A stretch of DNA of 64,000 nucleotides from Endozoicomonas euniceicola (GCF_025562755.1 NZ_CP103300.1:1563501-1627500), one strand, 5' to 3'; positions 36,924 through 45,985 are shown, counted from the stretch's first letter. Notes: a model not told the origin generated them from the letters alone. Translations and numbers: made by a program.

Positions 36924-37979
36924 TCAGTCAATAACCAAAGAGACACCGCTCTCTGGCAATACCTCTCCTATTATGCTGGCCTGCTTATGCCCCGCTGCCA
37001 GCAACTCATGGAGCATATCGTCTGCGGCCTCTGCCGGTGCGCAGATTAACAGGCCGCCGGATGTCTGGGCATCGCAGGTCAGCATTTTCAGGTTATAGTC
37101 CAGACCTGATCTGAACCGGGCGTCGTCACCAATGTACTGCAGGTTGCGGAATGCCGCGCCGGGAATACAGCCTTCATCAAACAGCTCATACGCTTCATCA
37201 AGAAGAGGCAGACAGCTGGTATCAATACGTAAAGTAACATCACTGCCCCTGGCGACTTCCCGGGCATGACCAAGCAGGCCAAAACCAGTGACATCTGTCG
37301 CACAACGAGTGTTGTATTTCACCATGATCTCAGCACCGGCTTTGTTCAGGATTTTCATTTGCTCAACAGCCTGCCGGTAGGCCTTATCGCTGCACAACTT
37401 TTCCCGGTGACCGGAAATCAGCGCACCGACACCAATGGGCTTGGTCAGGATCAGTTTGTCACCCGGTCTGGCAGCGCTGTTACTGACAAGCTGGTCCGGA
37501 TGAACGATGCCAATAGCGGCCAGTCCAAACTTGGGCGGGTGATCTTCAATGGTATGACCACCCACCACCAGAGCGCCCGCTTCCGCCACCTTGTTATATC
37601 CACCCTTGAGAATCTGGGCAAACCCGTCAACAGGCAGCTCCTGGGTGGAATACATCATCAGGTTCAATACCATCAGGGCTTTTCCCCCCATGGCAAAAAC
37701 ATCACTAAGCGCATTGGCTGCTGCGATTTCCCCAAACTCCTGGGGATCACTGCATACTGGCGGGAAAAAATCGGTGGTAAAAATCAGGGCGGTTTCATCA
37801 TTGATACGATAGACACCCGCGTCATCGTGGGTGCTGATATCCACCAGCAGATCGGGATGACCCGGGAAATTCAGTTTATCAAGAATGCCAGCCAGTTCAG
37901 TGGGTGAGAGTTTGGCTGAACAGCCCCCATATTCGACGGTTTTCAGCAAATCTATTGCGTGAGTCTGCTCTGAAGACAT
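36924..37979 (-). CDS. selD: selenide, water dikinase (selenophosphate synthetase)
   Basis: Makes selenophosphate, the selenium donor for Sec-tRNA, from selenide and ATP. The 351-residue product has the PurM-like fold with the N-terminal catalytic loop YGGCSAKLSP. The cysteine equivalent to E. coli Cys17 and the lysine equivalent to Lys20 are present, while the Cys19 position is alanine. ATP-site aspartates lie in DDAGVYRI and TTDFFPPV; GFGLLGHAREVA and AQTSGGLL are also conserved. The gene lies 67 bp downstream of tRNA-Sec on the same strand and begins the selenium island. Confidence 0.97.
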   Translation of the reverse strand: MSSEQTHAIDLLKTVEYGGCSAKLSPTELAGILDKLNFPGHPDLLVDISTHDDAGVYRINDETALIFTTDFFPPVCSDPQEFGEIAAANALSDVFAMGGKALMVLNLMMYSTQELPVDGFAQILKGGYNKVAEAGALVVGGHTIEDHPPKFGLAAIGIVHPDQLVSNSAARPGDKLILTKPIGVGALISGHREKLCSDKAYRQAVEQMKILNKAGAEIMVKYNTRCATDVTGFGLLGHAREVARGSDVTLRIDTSCLPLLDEAYELFDEGCIPGAAFRNLQYIGDDARFRSGLDYNLKMLTCDAQTSGGLLICAPAEAADDMLHELLAAGHKQASIIGEVLPESGVSLVID

Positions 37980-38046
37980 AATGATTCCAACAGAATTAAA
38001 CCCGGAGAAAAGAGAACGACCACAAAACGGGCCGAAGCAGGAAATT

Positions 38047-38139
38047 TGGCGGAAGAGGCAGGAATCGAACCTGCCAGAGCTTTCTCAGCTCACATCGGTT
38101 TTGAAGACCGAGAGGGCCACCAGACCCTATCTGCTTCCG
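38047..38139 (-). tRNA. selC: tRNA-Sec (anticodon UCA)
   Basis: A 93-nt tRNA with 3' GCCA encoded. On the minus strand it starts GGAAGCAGATAGGG. The D stem has 6 bp (AGGGTC/GGCCCT). The anticodon stem TCGGT/ACCGA holds loop CTTCAAA with anticodon TCA. A long variable arm (GAGCT/AGCTC) follows, and the T arm is GCAGG TTCGATT CCTGC. A long D stem, long variable arm and UCA anticodon identify tRNA-Sec. Acceptor positions 6 and 7 (C, A) face U and C and do not pair. The acceptor-plus-T stack is 12 bp by count rather than the usual bacterial 13. It lies just upstream of selD. Confidence 0.93.
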
Positions 38140-38409
38140 AAGAGTGACTGCATTGTTCTACTTATCACTTTTGTTTCACATAAGGGCTTTCCGCAAAAAC
38201 CTGATTATTTACAACCAGGTTAAGCCAGAATTGAGCCAGATCAAAAAAATATTCAGACTCAGTTGGCATTTCCGGGGTTATGGGGTGTTTTTGAGTCGTA
38301 CAGATTCAGTAACAAAAACCGTCAGTTTCGCTGACATAACTGAACTTTGAGGAAAAAAGCAGTCAAACCATTCAGATAACTGTTTAAAGAATGGAGTTTT
38401 AACCGGAAA

Positions 38410-39435
38410 ATGGATATTACCAAACCAGCACTCCCTGCTCTGAGTGTAAGAAATACTGCAACGGAAGAACCTGTTGTTACTCCGGAAGCCACACTGTCTG
38501 GCAAGCCTTTGACGATTACAGAAGGCAGTTCTACTTCAGGGTTAAAGCGATCATCTGAAACAGAAGCTTACCCAGCGGATCAGCCTGTTAAGCGTCAAAG
38601 CAGATTTGCTTACAGAGATGGGATTATAGATGCCTTTGAGGATAATGGTAACAGGGGGATGACCTATCATGAAATAACTAAATGGATTCAAACGAATAGA
38701 CCTGACTTAACAGAAAATGTAAAGGATGTAACAAACCGGGTGTCTGTTGTGCTAAGCAGGTACGATGATTTTAAGAAAACTAAGGGTACTAAGGGTACTG
38801 GTCTTTGGCATGTTGTAGAAATAGAACACAGAGCTAAAACTAAAGAAAGGCACATTTATAATTTTCTGAACAATCCTCCTGGTAGGATTATGGAAACTGG
38901 TGAAATATGTGAGCAGCTCAAAGCGAATGGAGTTAAGAATGCAATCAGTTTAGCTGCCCAGGTTAGAAGAATTCTTTCAAAAAACCCCCAATTTGAAGAA
39001 GCTCCGGCTCCCGAATTCATCACGGATACAAGTCAGGGAAAAGTTAAAAAAACTTACTGGAAGCTTAGCGAACCAGAAAATAACCAGCCTTCAACTTCAA
39101 CGACAGTACCGACTACCTCTCATCAGTCTGCCAGCGGGTGGATGACTCCGAGAGGGTTTTCTATCACTGCCCCGGTTCACCATGCTAATTCGAGCTTTAC
39201 GATCCGCGTTAATGGTATCAACTATTACTTGCAGAAAGCCGGTGATATTCCAGATTCACTCTACCAACACCCTGAAGCAAACCAGTTAACCTCGAAAATG
39301 TTGGAAGGCTATGAGGTGTCTGATTTCGTCAATCTGTATAACTTCGCTAATAAATCTGAAGATATGCAGGGCATATATCTTGACAATGAATTCTACTACC
39401 TTATCGAGACTGGTGAATTCAAAGACAATCATTAG
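38410..39435 (+). CDS. tandem winged-helix-like protein with NLS-like tract
   Basis: A 341-residue protein with no family assigned. Residues 1-65 are disordered and end in a bipartite basic pattern (KR at 46-47, KRQSR at 61-65). Residues 68-137 look like a winged helix: RDGIIDAFEDNGNRGMTYHE, ITKWIQTNRPDL, then a wing with KGTKGTGLWHVVE, similar in outline to forkhead/HARE-type domains. Residues 145-220 appear to be a second one (IYNFLNNPPGRIMETGEICE, AAQVRRILS, YWKLSE). A C-terminal domain follows. It could be a DNA-binding protein acting in the host nucleus (inference) or a local regulator. Confidence 0.7.
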   Translation: MDITKPALPALSVRNTATEEPVVTPEATLSGKPLTITEGSSTSGLKRSSETEAYPADQPVKRQSRFAYRDGIIDAFEDNGNRGMTYHEITKWIQTNRPDLTENVKDVTNRVSVVLSRYDDFKKTKGTKGTGLWHVVEIEHRAKTKERHIYNFLNNPPGRIMETGEICEQLKANGVKNAISLAAQVRRILSKNPQFEEAPAPEFITDTSQGKVKKTYWKLSEPENNQPSTSTTVPTTSHQSASGWMTPRGFSITAPVHHANSSFTIRVNGINYYLQKAGDIPDSLYQHPEANQLTSKMLEGYEVSDFVNLYNFANKSEDMQGIYLDNEFYYLIETGEFKDNH

Positions 39436-39446
39436 GGGTTAGCCAT

Positions 39447-39475
39447 AAAAAAAATTGCTTAGTGCAACCAAGCAA
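39447..39475 (-). terminator. terminator of the TRIC-type channel gene
   Basis: Read on the minus strand, stem TTGCTT (39475-39470) and AAGCAA (39460-39455) is followed by eight Ts (39454-39447). It lies about 50 bp after the channel gene and just past the convergent winged-helix gene. Confidence 0.75.
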
Positions 39476-39521
39476 CCAAGCGCTAATACCCATACCGTTC
39501 GCACTGAGTGGGTTTTCCTTG

Positions 39522-40121
39522 TCAGGCAAGGCTTTGTCTTGTCCCACACATAGCCACCACTCGCAGGGTCAGCGTGGCAATAAAGGTTAACGCCATCACA
39601 AGGTGTGCCGGTAAGGACAACCACTGACCACTAACGAAAACCAGCCCCCCCAGGCAGGCCACCGCAATATAGCAGGTTTTAATCAGCGCCCTGAACGAAG
39701 CGCCTGATAGCAGATTCCTTATGGCAACACTTCCTGAGGCATTTACAATGCCCATCAATGCAGTAACGATGGGAGAACCGGTCGCCTGAGACGCAATAGC
39801 AGCCCCAACAGTTACCAGCGCGGCAAAACCCACCGCATCCATCAGTTGCAGAGCCATCCCTGAACCTCTTCTGAGCTTCGTCAGCATCTGTCCAACTGAC
39901 ACACACAGAAGAATCACCACCAGATAAGCAGAGTCGTCTATCCAGAACACACTGTTAAAATTAAAACTAAGCAACAGGTCACGTAATGTGCCTCCCCCTA
40001 CTGCGGTGGCAAAAGCCAGAACGCAGGCCCGGGAAAAATCCATTTTATTTCGGCAGGCAATCAACAGCCCGGTTAAAGCGAAGGCTGCGGTTCCGATAAG
40101 GTCGAGGCTATATAAAAGCAT
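39522..40121 (-). CDS. UPF0126/TRIC-type membrane channel protein
   Basis: A 199-residue inner-membrane protein with about seven hydrophobic segments. It matches the YadS/YicG family: LYSLDLIGTAAFALTGLLIA, then ATAVGGGTLRDLLLS, then a second related half with GIVNASGSVAIRNLLS. Prokaryotic members are trimeric cation channels; some have been linked to glycine uptake or tolerance, which would fit its place next to a glycine reductase operon, but that link is inference. It lies 241 bp downstream of grdB on the same strand. Confidence 0.9.
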   Translation of the reverse strand: MLLYSLDLIGTAAFALTGLLIACRNKMDFSRACVLAFATAVGGGTLRDLLLSFNFNSVFWIDDSAYLVVILLCVSVGQMLTKLRRGSGMALQLMDAVGFAALVTVGAAIASQATGSPIVTALMGIVNASGSVAIRNLLSGASFRALIKTCYIAVACLGGLVFVSGQWLSLPAHLVMALTFIATLTLRVVAMCGTRQSLA

Positions 40122-40362
40122 ATTTCCTGTTACGTCCTTTTTCTTCTGGATTCTTCAGGTTGCAATCGTGAATCAGGGTATTTGACAACTAGCGATATTC
40201 ATGGAGTGCGGTCAGGTCAACGGGTCTCATAAATAGCCCGGAAACTTTTTTATAGTGATGTGAAGTAAGCAGCGTCTGAAGTAAAAAGTCAGTATAAATC
40301 TGTCGCTTACCCATCCTGACACCCGGCCTGAACAGGTAAACGACAGAATTTTTCTACATGAA

Positions 40363-41661
40363 TCAGAAGACCGTCTGGTCTTCAACCTCAGTAGACAGGG
40401 CAGTCAGCGCCTTTTCTACCAGGGTTCTTCTCAGCTGCTTCTCTTCAGCCGCGTCCAGCTTTGGATCACCCAGAGGGTGAGGAATCGCTACCGCAGGAAC
40501 AATCCGGTTAGCACCTACCGTCTTGGAGATAGGCACAACAGTAGCAATGTGTACGACAGGCATAACCTTTTCGATTTCTTTAACGAGCGTTGCACCGCAA
40601 CGCGTACAGGTTCCTCAGGTGGAGGTGAGGATGGCGGCGGTTACCCCGGCCTTTTGCAGGTGCATGGCGATCTCGGCACCGTATGCCTTGGAGTTGGCAA
40701 CCGAGGTACCATTACCAACCGTACTGTAGAACTTGTCGTGCAGTTTGCCGATGCGACCTTCACGCTCCATGTCACGCAGCACGTCTACCGGCAGAACACG
40801 GTCAGGGCTCTGGTTACAGGCCACCGGGTCGTAACCACCGTGGGCGGTTTCGTGTGAGGCTTCACACAGGCACTCCAGACCTTCAATGCTGTACTCACCG
40901 TACTTGGACGCACTGGAAGACTCAATATGGTCAGGGTTGGTCTTGGGAACCACGCCGCCAGACGTCACCAGGGCAATGGTAGCAGTGCTCATTGAGGTCA
41001 CCGCAGGCTGAGGCTCAACCCGGTCAAACACAGGCATTGGGTACTCAGTCTTGAACTCGCTGCCTTCCAGCTTGGCGATCAGCATGTTCACCGCACGCTT
41101 CGCACCACGCTCTTCAGCAAAGAAGTTCACCCGCAGACCGCGAGGCATGTAACCTTCTTCTTCAGGGCTGCCCAGCTGGCCTTCTTTCTCAATAAAAGAA
41201 GTGATCAGCTTAGCCATGGCTGGCATGGCTTTACGCATACCGGCGGCACTGTTGCTGGTTTCAACCATGTAAGAGAAATTGCGATACAGCTCGTAGCCCG
41301 GGTTTTCAGGGTACATGCCAGAGATGGTCGGAATGCCCATCTCTACAGCCACTTCACCCACCTTGCCGCAAGCCATACCGTAACGACCGGCGTTGAACGC
41401 AGGGCCAGCCACCAGCAGGTCGGGCTTGATGTCTTCAAGAATTTCGCGGATGCCCATGCAGGCAATCCCTTCGTTCTCGTTGAAGTAGGAGTCACCACAG
41501 ATGATGGTGTTAACGATCTCCGCCTTGCCCTTCAGGGCAGCACTCAGTGCGGTACCGGGCCCGACAGGACCGGCTACCAGCTCAATCGGATGGTTAGCGG
41601 CTTCTTCGCCGCCCTTCTGTCCGAAGAACTGGTTAATGTAATGAACAATCTTGATAGTCAT
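40363..41661 (-). CDS. grdB: glycine reductase component B, selenoprotein GrdB (Sec at UGA)
   Basis: Selenoprotein subunit of the substrate-activating component B, which with the GrdE pyruvoyl group binds the amine and passes a carboxymethyl group to GrdA. The 432-residue frame is continuous from ATG 41661 to 40363 if the UGA at 40615-40617 is read as Sec349. The context ILTST-U-GTCTRCGA is the known GrdB active-site pattern. The 83 residues after the UGA (VVHIATVVPISKTVGANRIV, AIPHPLGDP, ending EVEDQTVF) are fully conserved in style. A strong hairpin follows the UGA. Substrate type (glycine, sarcosine or betaine) cannot be settled by eye. Confidence 0.95.
40587..40603 (-). promoter_or_regulatory. 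grdB SECIS-like hairpin
   Basis: On the minus strand, GCGTTGC-GGT-GCAACGC begins 11 nt after the grdB UGA. A 7-bp GC-rich stem with a tight G-containing loop just downstream of UGA is what bacterial SelB recognises (bSECIS). It is coding sequence at the same time. Confidence 0.7.
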
Positions 41662-41720
41662 GATCTGTTCTCGTTTTATAAAATCTTTTCGTCGCTTATG
41701 CGTTCAGATGACCGCAGGTA

Positions 41721-43013
41721 TCAACCCGCCATGGCTGTCAGGTTGTGAAAGCCCAGCTCGTTAGTAGCGCCAGTGATCGCCTGAATTTCAGTGGTAATGG
41801 AGCCGTCTTTTGCCAGACTGCCTTCAGTACCGCCTGCCAGCCAGTCAGCGTAATGATCGTGACCAATCACTTTTTCCATCGCTGGCAAGGTAACAACGTG
41901 GTTAGCGTTACCGTTGGTGACAACGGCGTCGCCTTTTGGCGTGGAGTCAGCCAGAGACTGGGACTCACCTTTCTGGCCAGCGTATTCGTCAGTCAGCAGA
42001 ACGGTCTTGATACCGGCTTCTTCCAGCTTGCGACAGTTCATCACCAGGTCAGCGTCCGGGTTACCAAAACCTTCTTCACTGATGATCACAGCGTCCAGAC
42101 CCATCTGTACCGCCAGCTTGGCAACATAGTTGGAAGAACGTTCCTTATCAGCCAGAGTCACGTTTTCGTTGGTGACGATGGCACCCATAAAGTTGTACTT
42201 AGTGCCGTGATGCTCATACAGCTCATGGATAACCGGGCTGTTCTGGTGAACGATGCTTGGGTTCTTGTCACAGGCAGAAACACAGTTTCCGCTCATGATG
42301 GCACCATCCATCACTTCAGTCGGGTACAGCAGGGTGGGCAGGATGTTCTTCACGTCCACACCGTACAGGTAGGTGTCGTGCAACAGACCCTGACTCTGCA
42401 ACATGTAGATGTAGCCAACTTTTGGCAGACCAGGGAATTCCTGAGCCTGTTCCAGCAGAGGCTTGGTTTCGTAGGTACGAGTTTCGTCGGCAGTTGCGTC
42501 TTTAGCCAGCTGACCAATCAGGTTAGTGGTTTCGATACCCACACGACGCAGGATCGCTTCATGGTCGTACTGGTTGCAGCTGTCGTCTACTTCACAGGTG
42601 ATGACCAGGTTCTGGGTTTTGGAGAACGGTGTGTACTCCGCGCCAGGACCACTCATGTCGATGATGCCTTCCTGAAAGCCCACTACCTTACCGGTAGTAA
42701 CAACTGCCATACCCTTCAGAACATGGGTGCGACCTTCACCTACCATGGCTTCATCACCCGGATTGCGGCCGGGGAACATTGTGCCAGTGCCTTCTACCTT
42801 AACCCGTGGCTCAATCACGTCCTTAACAGGCATGATGCGGGTCTTGTCGCCTGGCAGGGCGATATCCAGCCTGACTTCGCTGATGCGGTGATCCAGTTCA
42901 CGGATAAAGCCAGTCAGCTCTTCCCGGTCGATCTGGACCTTGCCAGCGGCCAGGGAAGTACCCTGACCAAAGGCCAGCTCCCTGACGTGTATATTTCCAA
43001 CTTCCAGTTTCAT
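41721..43013 (-). CDS. grdE: glycine reductase component B, proprotein GrdE
   Basis: Precursor of the alpha and beta subunits of component B. Self-cleavage at an Asn-Cys bond turns the cysteine into a pyruvoyl group that forms a Schiff base with the substrate amine. The 430-residue protein carries N243-C244 in MSGNCVSACDKNPS, at the position expected from the clostridial enzyme. Other conserved parts are MEGTGTMFPG-like VEGTGTMFPGRNPGDEA and DAVIISEEGFGNPDADLVMN. It lies 59 bp before grdB and 47 bp after grdD. Confidence 0.96.
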   Translation of the reverse strand: MKLEVGNIHVRELAFGQGTSLAAGKVQIDREELTGFIRELDHRISEVRLDIALPGDKTRIMPVKDVIEPRVKVEGTGTMFPGRNPGDEAMVGEGRTHVLKGMAVVTTGKVVGFQEGIIDMSGPGAEYTPFSKTQNLVITCEVDDSCNQYDHEAILRRVGIETTNLIGQLAKDATADETRTYETKPLLEQAQEFPGLPKVGYIYMLQSQGLLHDTYLYGVDVKNILPTLLYPTEVMDGAIMSGNCVSACDKNPSIVHQNSPVIHELYEHHGTKYNFMGAIVTNENVTLADKERSSNYVAKLAVQMGLDAVIISEEGFGNPDADLVMNCRKLEEAGIKTVLLTDEYAGQKGESQSLADSTPKGDAVVTNGNANHVVTLPAMEKVIGHDHYADWLAGGTEGSLAKDGSITTEIQAITGATNELGFHNLTAMAG

Positions 43014-43060
43014 TTTCTTCTCCTAAAAGATCGTCATCGGGCGGGGCAAAACCCCTGCCC

Positions 43061-44221
43061 TCAGGCAATAAATCCTGATTCTTTTAATACCCCGGACGCG
43101 GCTTCAAGGTCTTCACGAGCCACCATAATGACGGGGCCGGTGCAACCCATACCGGTACGGGCGAAAATCTTTTTAGTCCACAGAGCATCTCTGGCGGTTT
43201 CGATATCGAGAATATCAATGCCATTGATGTCTTCATCGGTGGTTTTTTCAGGGGGCGCAGCGACTGTTTCAGTCGCGGCAGCGGCAGCCCTGGGCTTGAG
43301 CCCGTCAAGAATCTCGTCCAGACCACACTCTCTGGCCTGATCCAACTCACGACGATAGACGTCCAGCAGTTCACCTTCAGCACAGTCTGCCATCAGCCTG
43401 ATAGCACCCGCGATCACCGGCGCACCGGAAGCTCTGGAAATAATGCCTACCAGTCGTTCCGCTTCTTCGCCCAGACCCGGACCATAGCCGTAACCCAGCG
43501 CTTCATAGCTGCCACCCGTGGTGAAAGAAGAAAACACCTTCATCATCAGGTTGCCGGTCAGGCTGTCCGCCACCATGACATCGGGTACACCCTGCAACAG
43601 ATCGTTACCACGCATCAGTGCGCCACCATCAGCACGGGCTGATTCGGTAAACTGCATGGGGTAACCGTTGTCCATCAGTTGACGCAGCGCCCTTTCTACC
43701 GGGGCGGCCCCATCAATGTTCAGAATGCCAACGGTCGGTTCCGCGATCCCTGTCGCCTTTGCCATGGCAATACCGGCCAGGGTGTTTTTCACCATGGCGC
43801 TATTGCGAACGGTGTCGCTGGTGCCAGTGGTGGTCGCCAGAATCATCTCCCGACCCACCGCCGGAGTGATGACCTTGCCCACAGTGCTGACACCCAGCGG
43901 GAAGCTGTAGTGCAGGGTGACACAGGCATCAATGCCGCCACTGTCCAGCAACTGCTCCATCACTTCATGGCATTCGTGCAGACCGGAAGCCGGATGCTGC
44001 TCAAACTCATTCTCTTCTGCGTCGCCAATCAGCACTGGCTCAATATCAGCGTACTGTTTTGCCGCCAGTCGTGCGGCACGAACCAGTTCCTCAGAACCGT
44101 GTTCACTGTCGGCCAAGGTCAGGCCAATACGCTTTTTACGACCGAAGCTGCCACTGACCAGGCCATCAGCCATATCAGTGAAGGCAGAGGCCAGAGCTTC
44201 ATTCAATTGAGTAGAAGCCAT
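43061..44221 (-). CDS. grdD: glycine reductase component C subunit GrdD
   Basis: Subunit of component C, which takes the Se-carboxymethyl group from GrdA as a protein-bound acetyl thioester and releases acetyl phosphate. The 386-residue protein resembles PlsX/phosphotransacetylase-like folds. C360 in RTGMGCTGPVIMVAREDL corresponds to the acetyl-carrying cysteine described in the Eubacterium acidaminophilum enzyme (Cys359). An alanine-rich linker (AAAAATETVAAPP) sits before the C-terminal segment. It starts 5 bp after grdC. Confidence 0.95.
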   Translation of the reverse strand: MASTQLNEALASAFTDMADGLVSGSFGRKKRIGLTLADSEHGSEELVRAARLAAKQYADIEPVLIGDAEENEFEQHPASGLHECHEVMEQLLDSGGIDACVTLHYSFPLGVSTVGKVITPAVGREMILATTTGTSDTVRNSAMVKNTLAGIAMAKATGIAEPTVGILNIDGAAPVERALRQLMDNGYPMQFTESARADGGALMRGNDLLQGVPDVMVADSLTGNLMMKVFSSFTTGGSYEALGYGYGPGLGEEAERLVGIISRASGAPVIAGAIRLMADCAEGELLDVYRRELDQARECGLDEILDGLKPRAAAAATETVAAPPEKTTDEDINGIDILDIETARDALWTKKIFARTGMGCTGPVIMVAREDLEAASGVLKESGFIA

Positions 44222-44226
44222 GACGT

Positions 44227-45774
44227 TTACTCCTGCTCAGCTTTCTGTTCAGCTTTTTCCAGAAGACGTTCAGCGACGTCTTTCATGGCCTCAGCCACCA
44301 GTGTACGAGCCTCTGTACCGTCAAAACCGGTGTCTTTGGCAATACCACGGTTTTTCTCGATCAGGGTGGAGATACCGTCAAACTGGTTGGTCATACGACC
44401 CAGGAACAGACTGCCCTTGCCCACTACCATAAAGTTATTGATGTCGCCGTTCAGAATGGCGTCACGACCGTGTCCCAGGTAAGGAACGCCAGATGGAATA
44501 TGCCCCTGAGTCAGGGCATAGCCGGGAATGCCGTGCTGCTTAACAAACTCCATCAGCTGTTTGCGCTCCAGGTGGCCTTCTTTAACCGCCAGCGCCGCAA
44601 TCATTTTGTAGTTAGCTTCAGGCACATCACCGGCACCGGCAGGCTTGGTGATTTCAGCGTTCTGCATTTCGGTTGAGAAGCGGTCCACTTCAGGAATGGA
44701 CATACCAACCCGCTTCAGTGGCGCAGATACCAGACTGGTGACAACTGCCTGCGGGGAAGAACCGGTGCCAATGGTATGGCGACCAACGATGTCAGTGTTC
44801 ACAATTGGGCTAACACCGTCGTTTTCGCTGATGATGGTGGCAAAACCAGCCAGAGCGTCTTCCAGAACCGGAACGTCTTTCTTCAGGTGGTCACGGCCAT
44901 TCATCGCCAGTTTAGCGACAGCGCCACCCGCGACAACCATGACATTTTTAAATACGCCGGATTTAACCAGGGCCGCCGCATGAACAATAGCGTGGGCAGG
45001 CGCCGCACAGAATCCACGCAGGTCACTGCCGGTAGCCGCTTCACAGCCAGCCAGCTCACCAATTGACTTGGCGAAGTTACCGCCACCGCGCTGGTTAATA
45101 TCACCGCAGGCTTCTTCAGAACATTCGATGATGTAATCGACTTTGGCAAGATCCATGCCCTGCTGTTTCAGGTGCAGCGCCGCCAGAACGCCGGACGCTT
45201 TAACGCTCAGGTTTTCAAGAATAATATGGGCGCTGAGGTTTTCATCCTGATCGTGAGCCTGTTTCACACAGCCAACCAGTTCACCATTCATGGTCAGTGG
45301 TTCAGCATGATGCGCTTCTACCAGGGCGTGCATTTCTCCGGTGTCCATGGCCGCCTTTTCGTCCAGGACGACATGGCTCAGCAGAGGGTGTCTGGACAGG
45401 CTGTTATTAGCCTGTTCAATGAATTCGGGGGTCAGTTTGACCAGATCAAAAACATCGGAATGTTTTAGAAGAGCAAAAAACTCTTCCTGGGGCATGATTT
45501 CACCGAAACGTCCAAAACGTTCAGCGTCAGCCATTGCATTTTGATACCAGGGCTTTGCAGTGTTATCCAGTTGTTCTGGTGTCAGGTTACCAATAAAGCA
45601 CTGGTTAGCCGGATAGGCGACAACGTCTTTAAAAGGACGAAGTTTTTGTTTTAATTCAGACAGGTATTCATGATCTTCAGCTTTTTTCGCAAATACCTGA
45701 TTAGAACCAAAGGGGATAAAATCAGGGGTATGGGCAAGTATATAACTTGCTCCCTTAATAACGGGGAAGTCCAC
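44227..45774 (-). CDS. grdC: glycine reductase component C subunit GrdC
   Basis: Larger subunit of component C, related to FabH-type ketoacyl synthases. The 515-residue protein has IIECSEEACGDINQRGGGNF, SDLRGFCAAPAHAIVHAAAL with a candidate active cysteine, and MVVAGGAVAKLAMNGRDH. It works with GrdD to form acetyl phosphate. It is 5 bp upstream of grdD and 211 bp downstream of grdA, a gap that holds two hairpins. Confidence 0.95.
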   Translation of the reverse strand: MDFPVIKGASYILAHTPDFIPFGSNQVFAKKAEDHEYLSELKQKLRPFKDVVAYPANQCFIGNLTPEQLDNTAKPWYQNAMADAERFGRFGEIMPQEEFFALLKHSDVFDLVKLTPEFIEQANNSLSRHPLLSHVVLDEKAAMDTGEMHALVEAHHAEPLTMNGELVGCVKQAHDQDENLSAHIILENLSVKASGVLAALHLKQQGMDLAKVDYIIECSEEACGDINQRGGGNFAKSIGELAGCEAATGSDLRGFCAAPAHAIVHAAALVKSGVFKNVMVVAGGAVAKLAMNGRDHLKKDVPVLEDALAGFATIISENDGVSPIVNTDIVGRHTIGTGSSPQAVVTSLVSAPLKRVGMSIPEVDRFSTEMQNAEITKPAGAGDVPEANYKMIAALAVKEGHLERKQLMEFVKQHGIPGYALTQGHIPSGVPYLGHGRDAILNGDINNFMVVGKGSLFLGRMTNQFDGISTLIEKNRGIAKDTGFDGTEARTLVAEAMKDVAERLLEKAEQKAEQE

Positions 45775-45832
45775 GGCAGAAACTCCGTCAGCCAGCCTCA
45801 GGAATTATTTCCTGAAAAAAAGTTTATTTGGC

Positions 45833-45936
45833 TATATCGACTAACGCTTTCAAATCACGCCAGTCGATATAACGACCCAACCCGTCATGTGCGAAATCAA
45901 TAATTGCTGCAAGGACCGCTTTCTTTAAAAGAAAGC
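45833..45936. promoter_or_regulatory. two hairpins in the grdA-grdC gap
   Basis: A 10-bp inverted repeat, TATATCGACT (45833-45842) with AGTCGATATA (45862-45871), and a second hairpin, GCTTTCTT (45918-45925) with AAGAAAGC (45929-45936). They lie downstream of grdA and upstream of grdC in the direction of transcription. Neither has a T run on the minus strand, so mRNA processing or partial termination that keeps GrdA in excess is plausible (inference). Confidence 0.6.
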
Positions 45937-45985
45937 AGAACCCGAAACTGCAACGACTGTTAATCGCACAATACCGGGCCAATGG

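Noticed and set aside
40363..41661. grdB as two separate genes
   Set aside because: Both parts share one frame separated by a single UGA in the known GrdB Sec context, with a hairpin after it.
41745..43340. 531-codon plus-strand open frame
   Set aside because: It is antisense to grdE/grdD, whose products are clearly conserved. The long frame is a codon-bias shadow.
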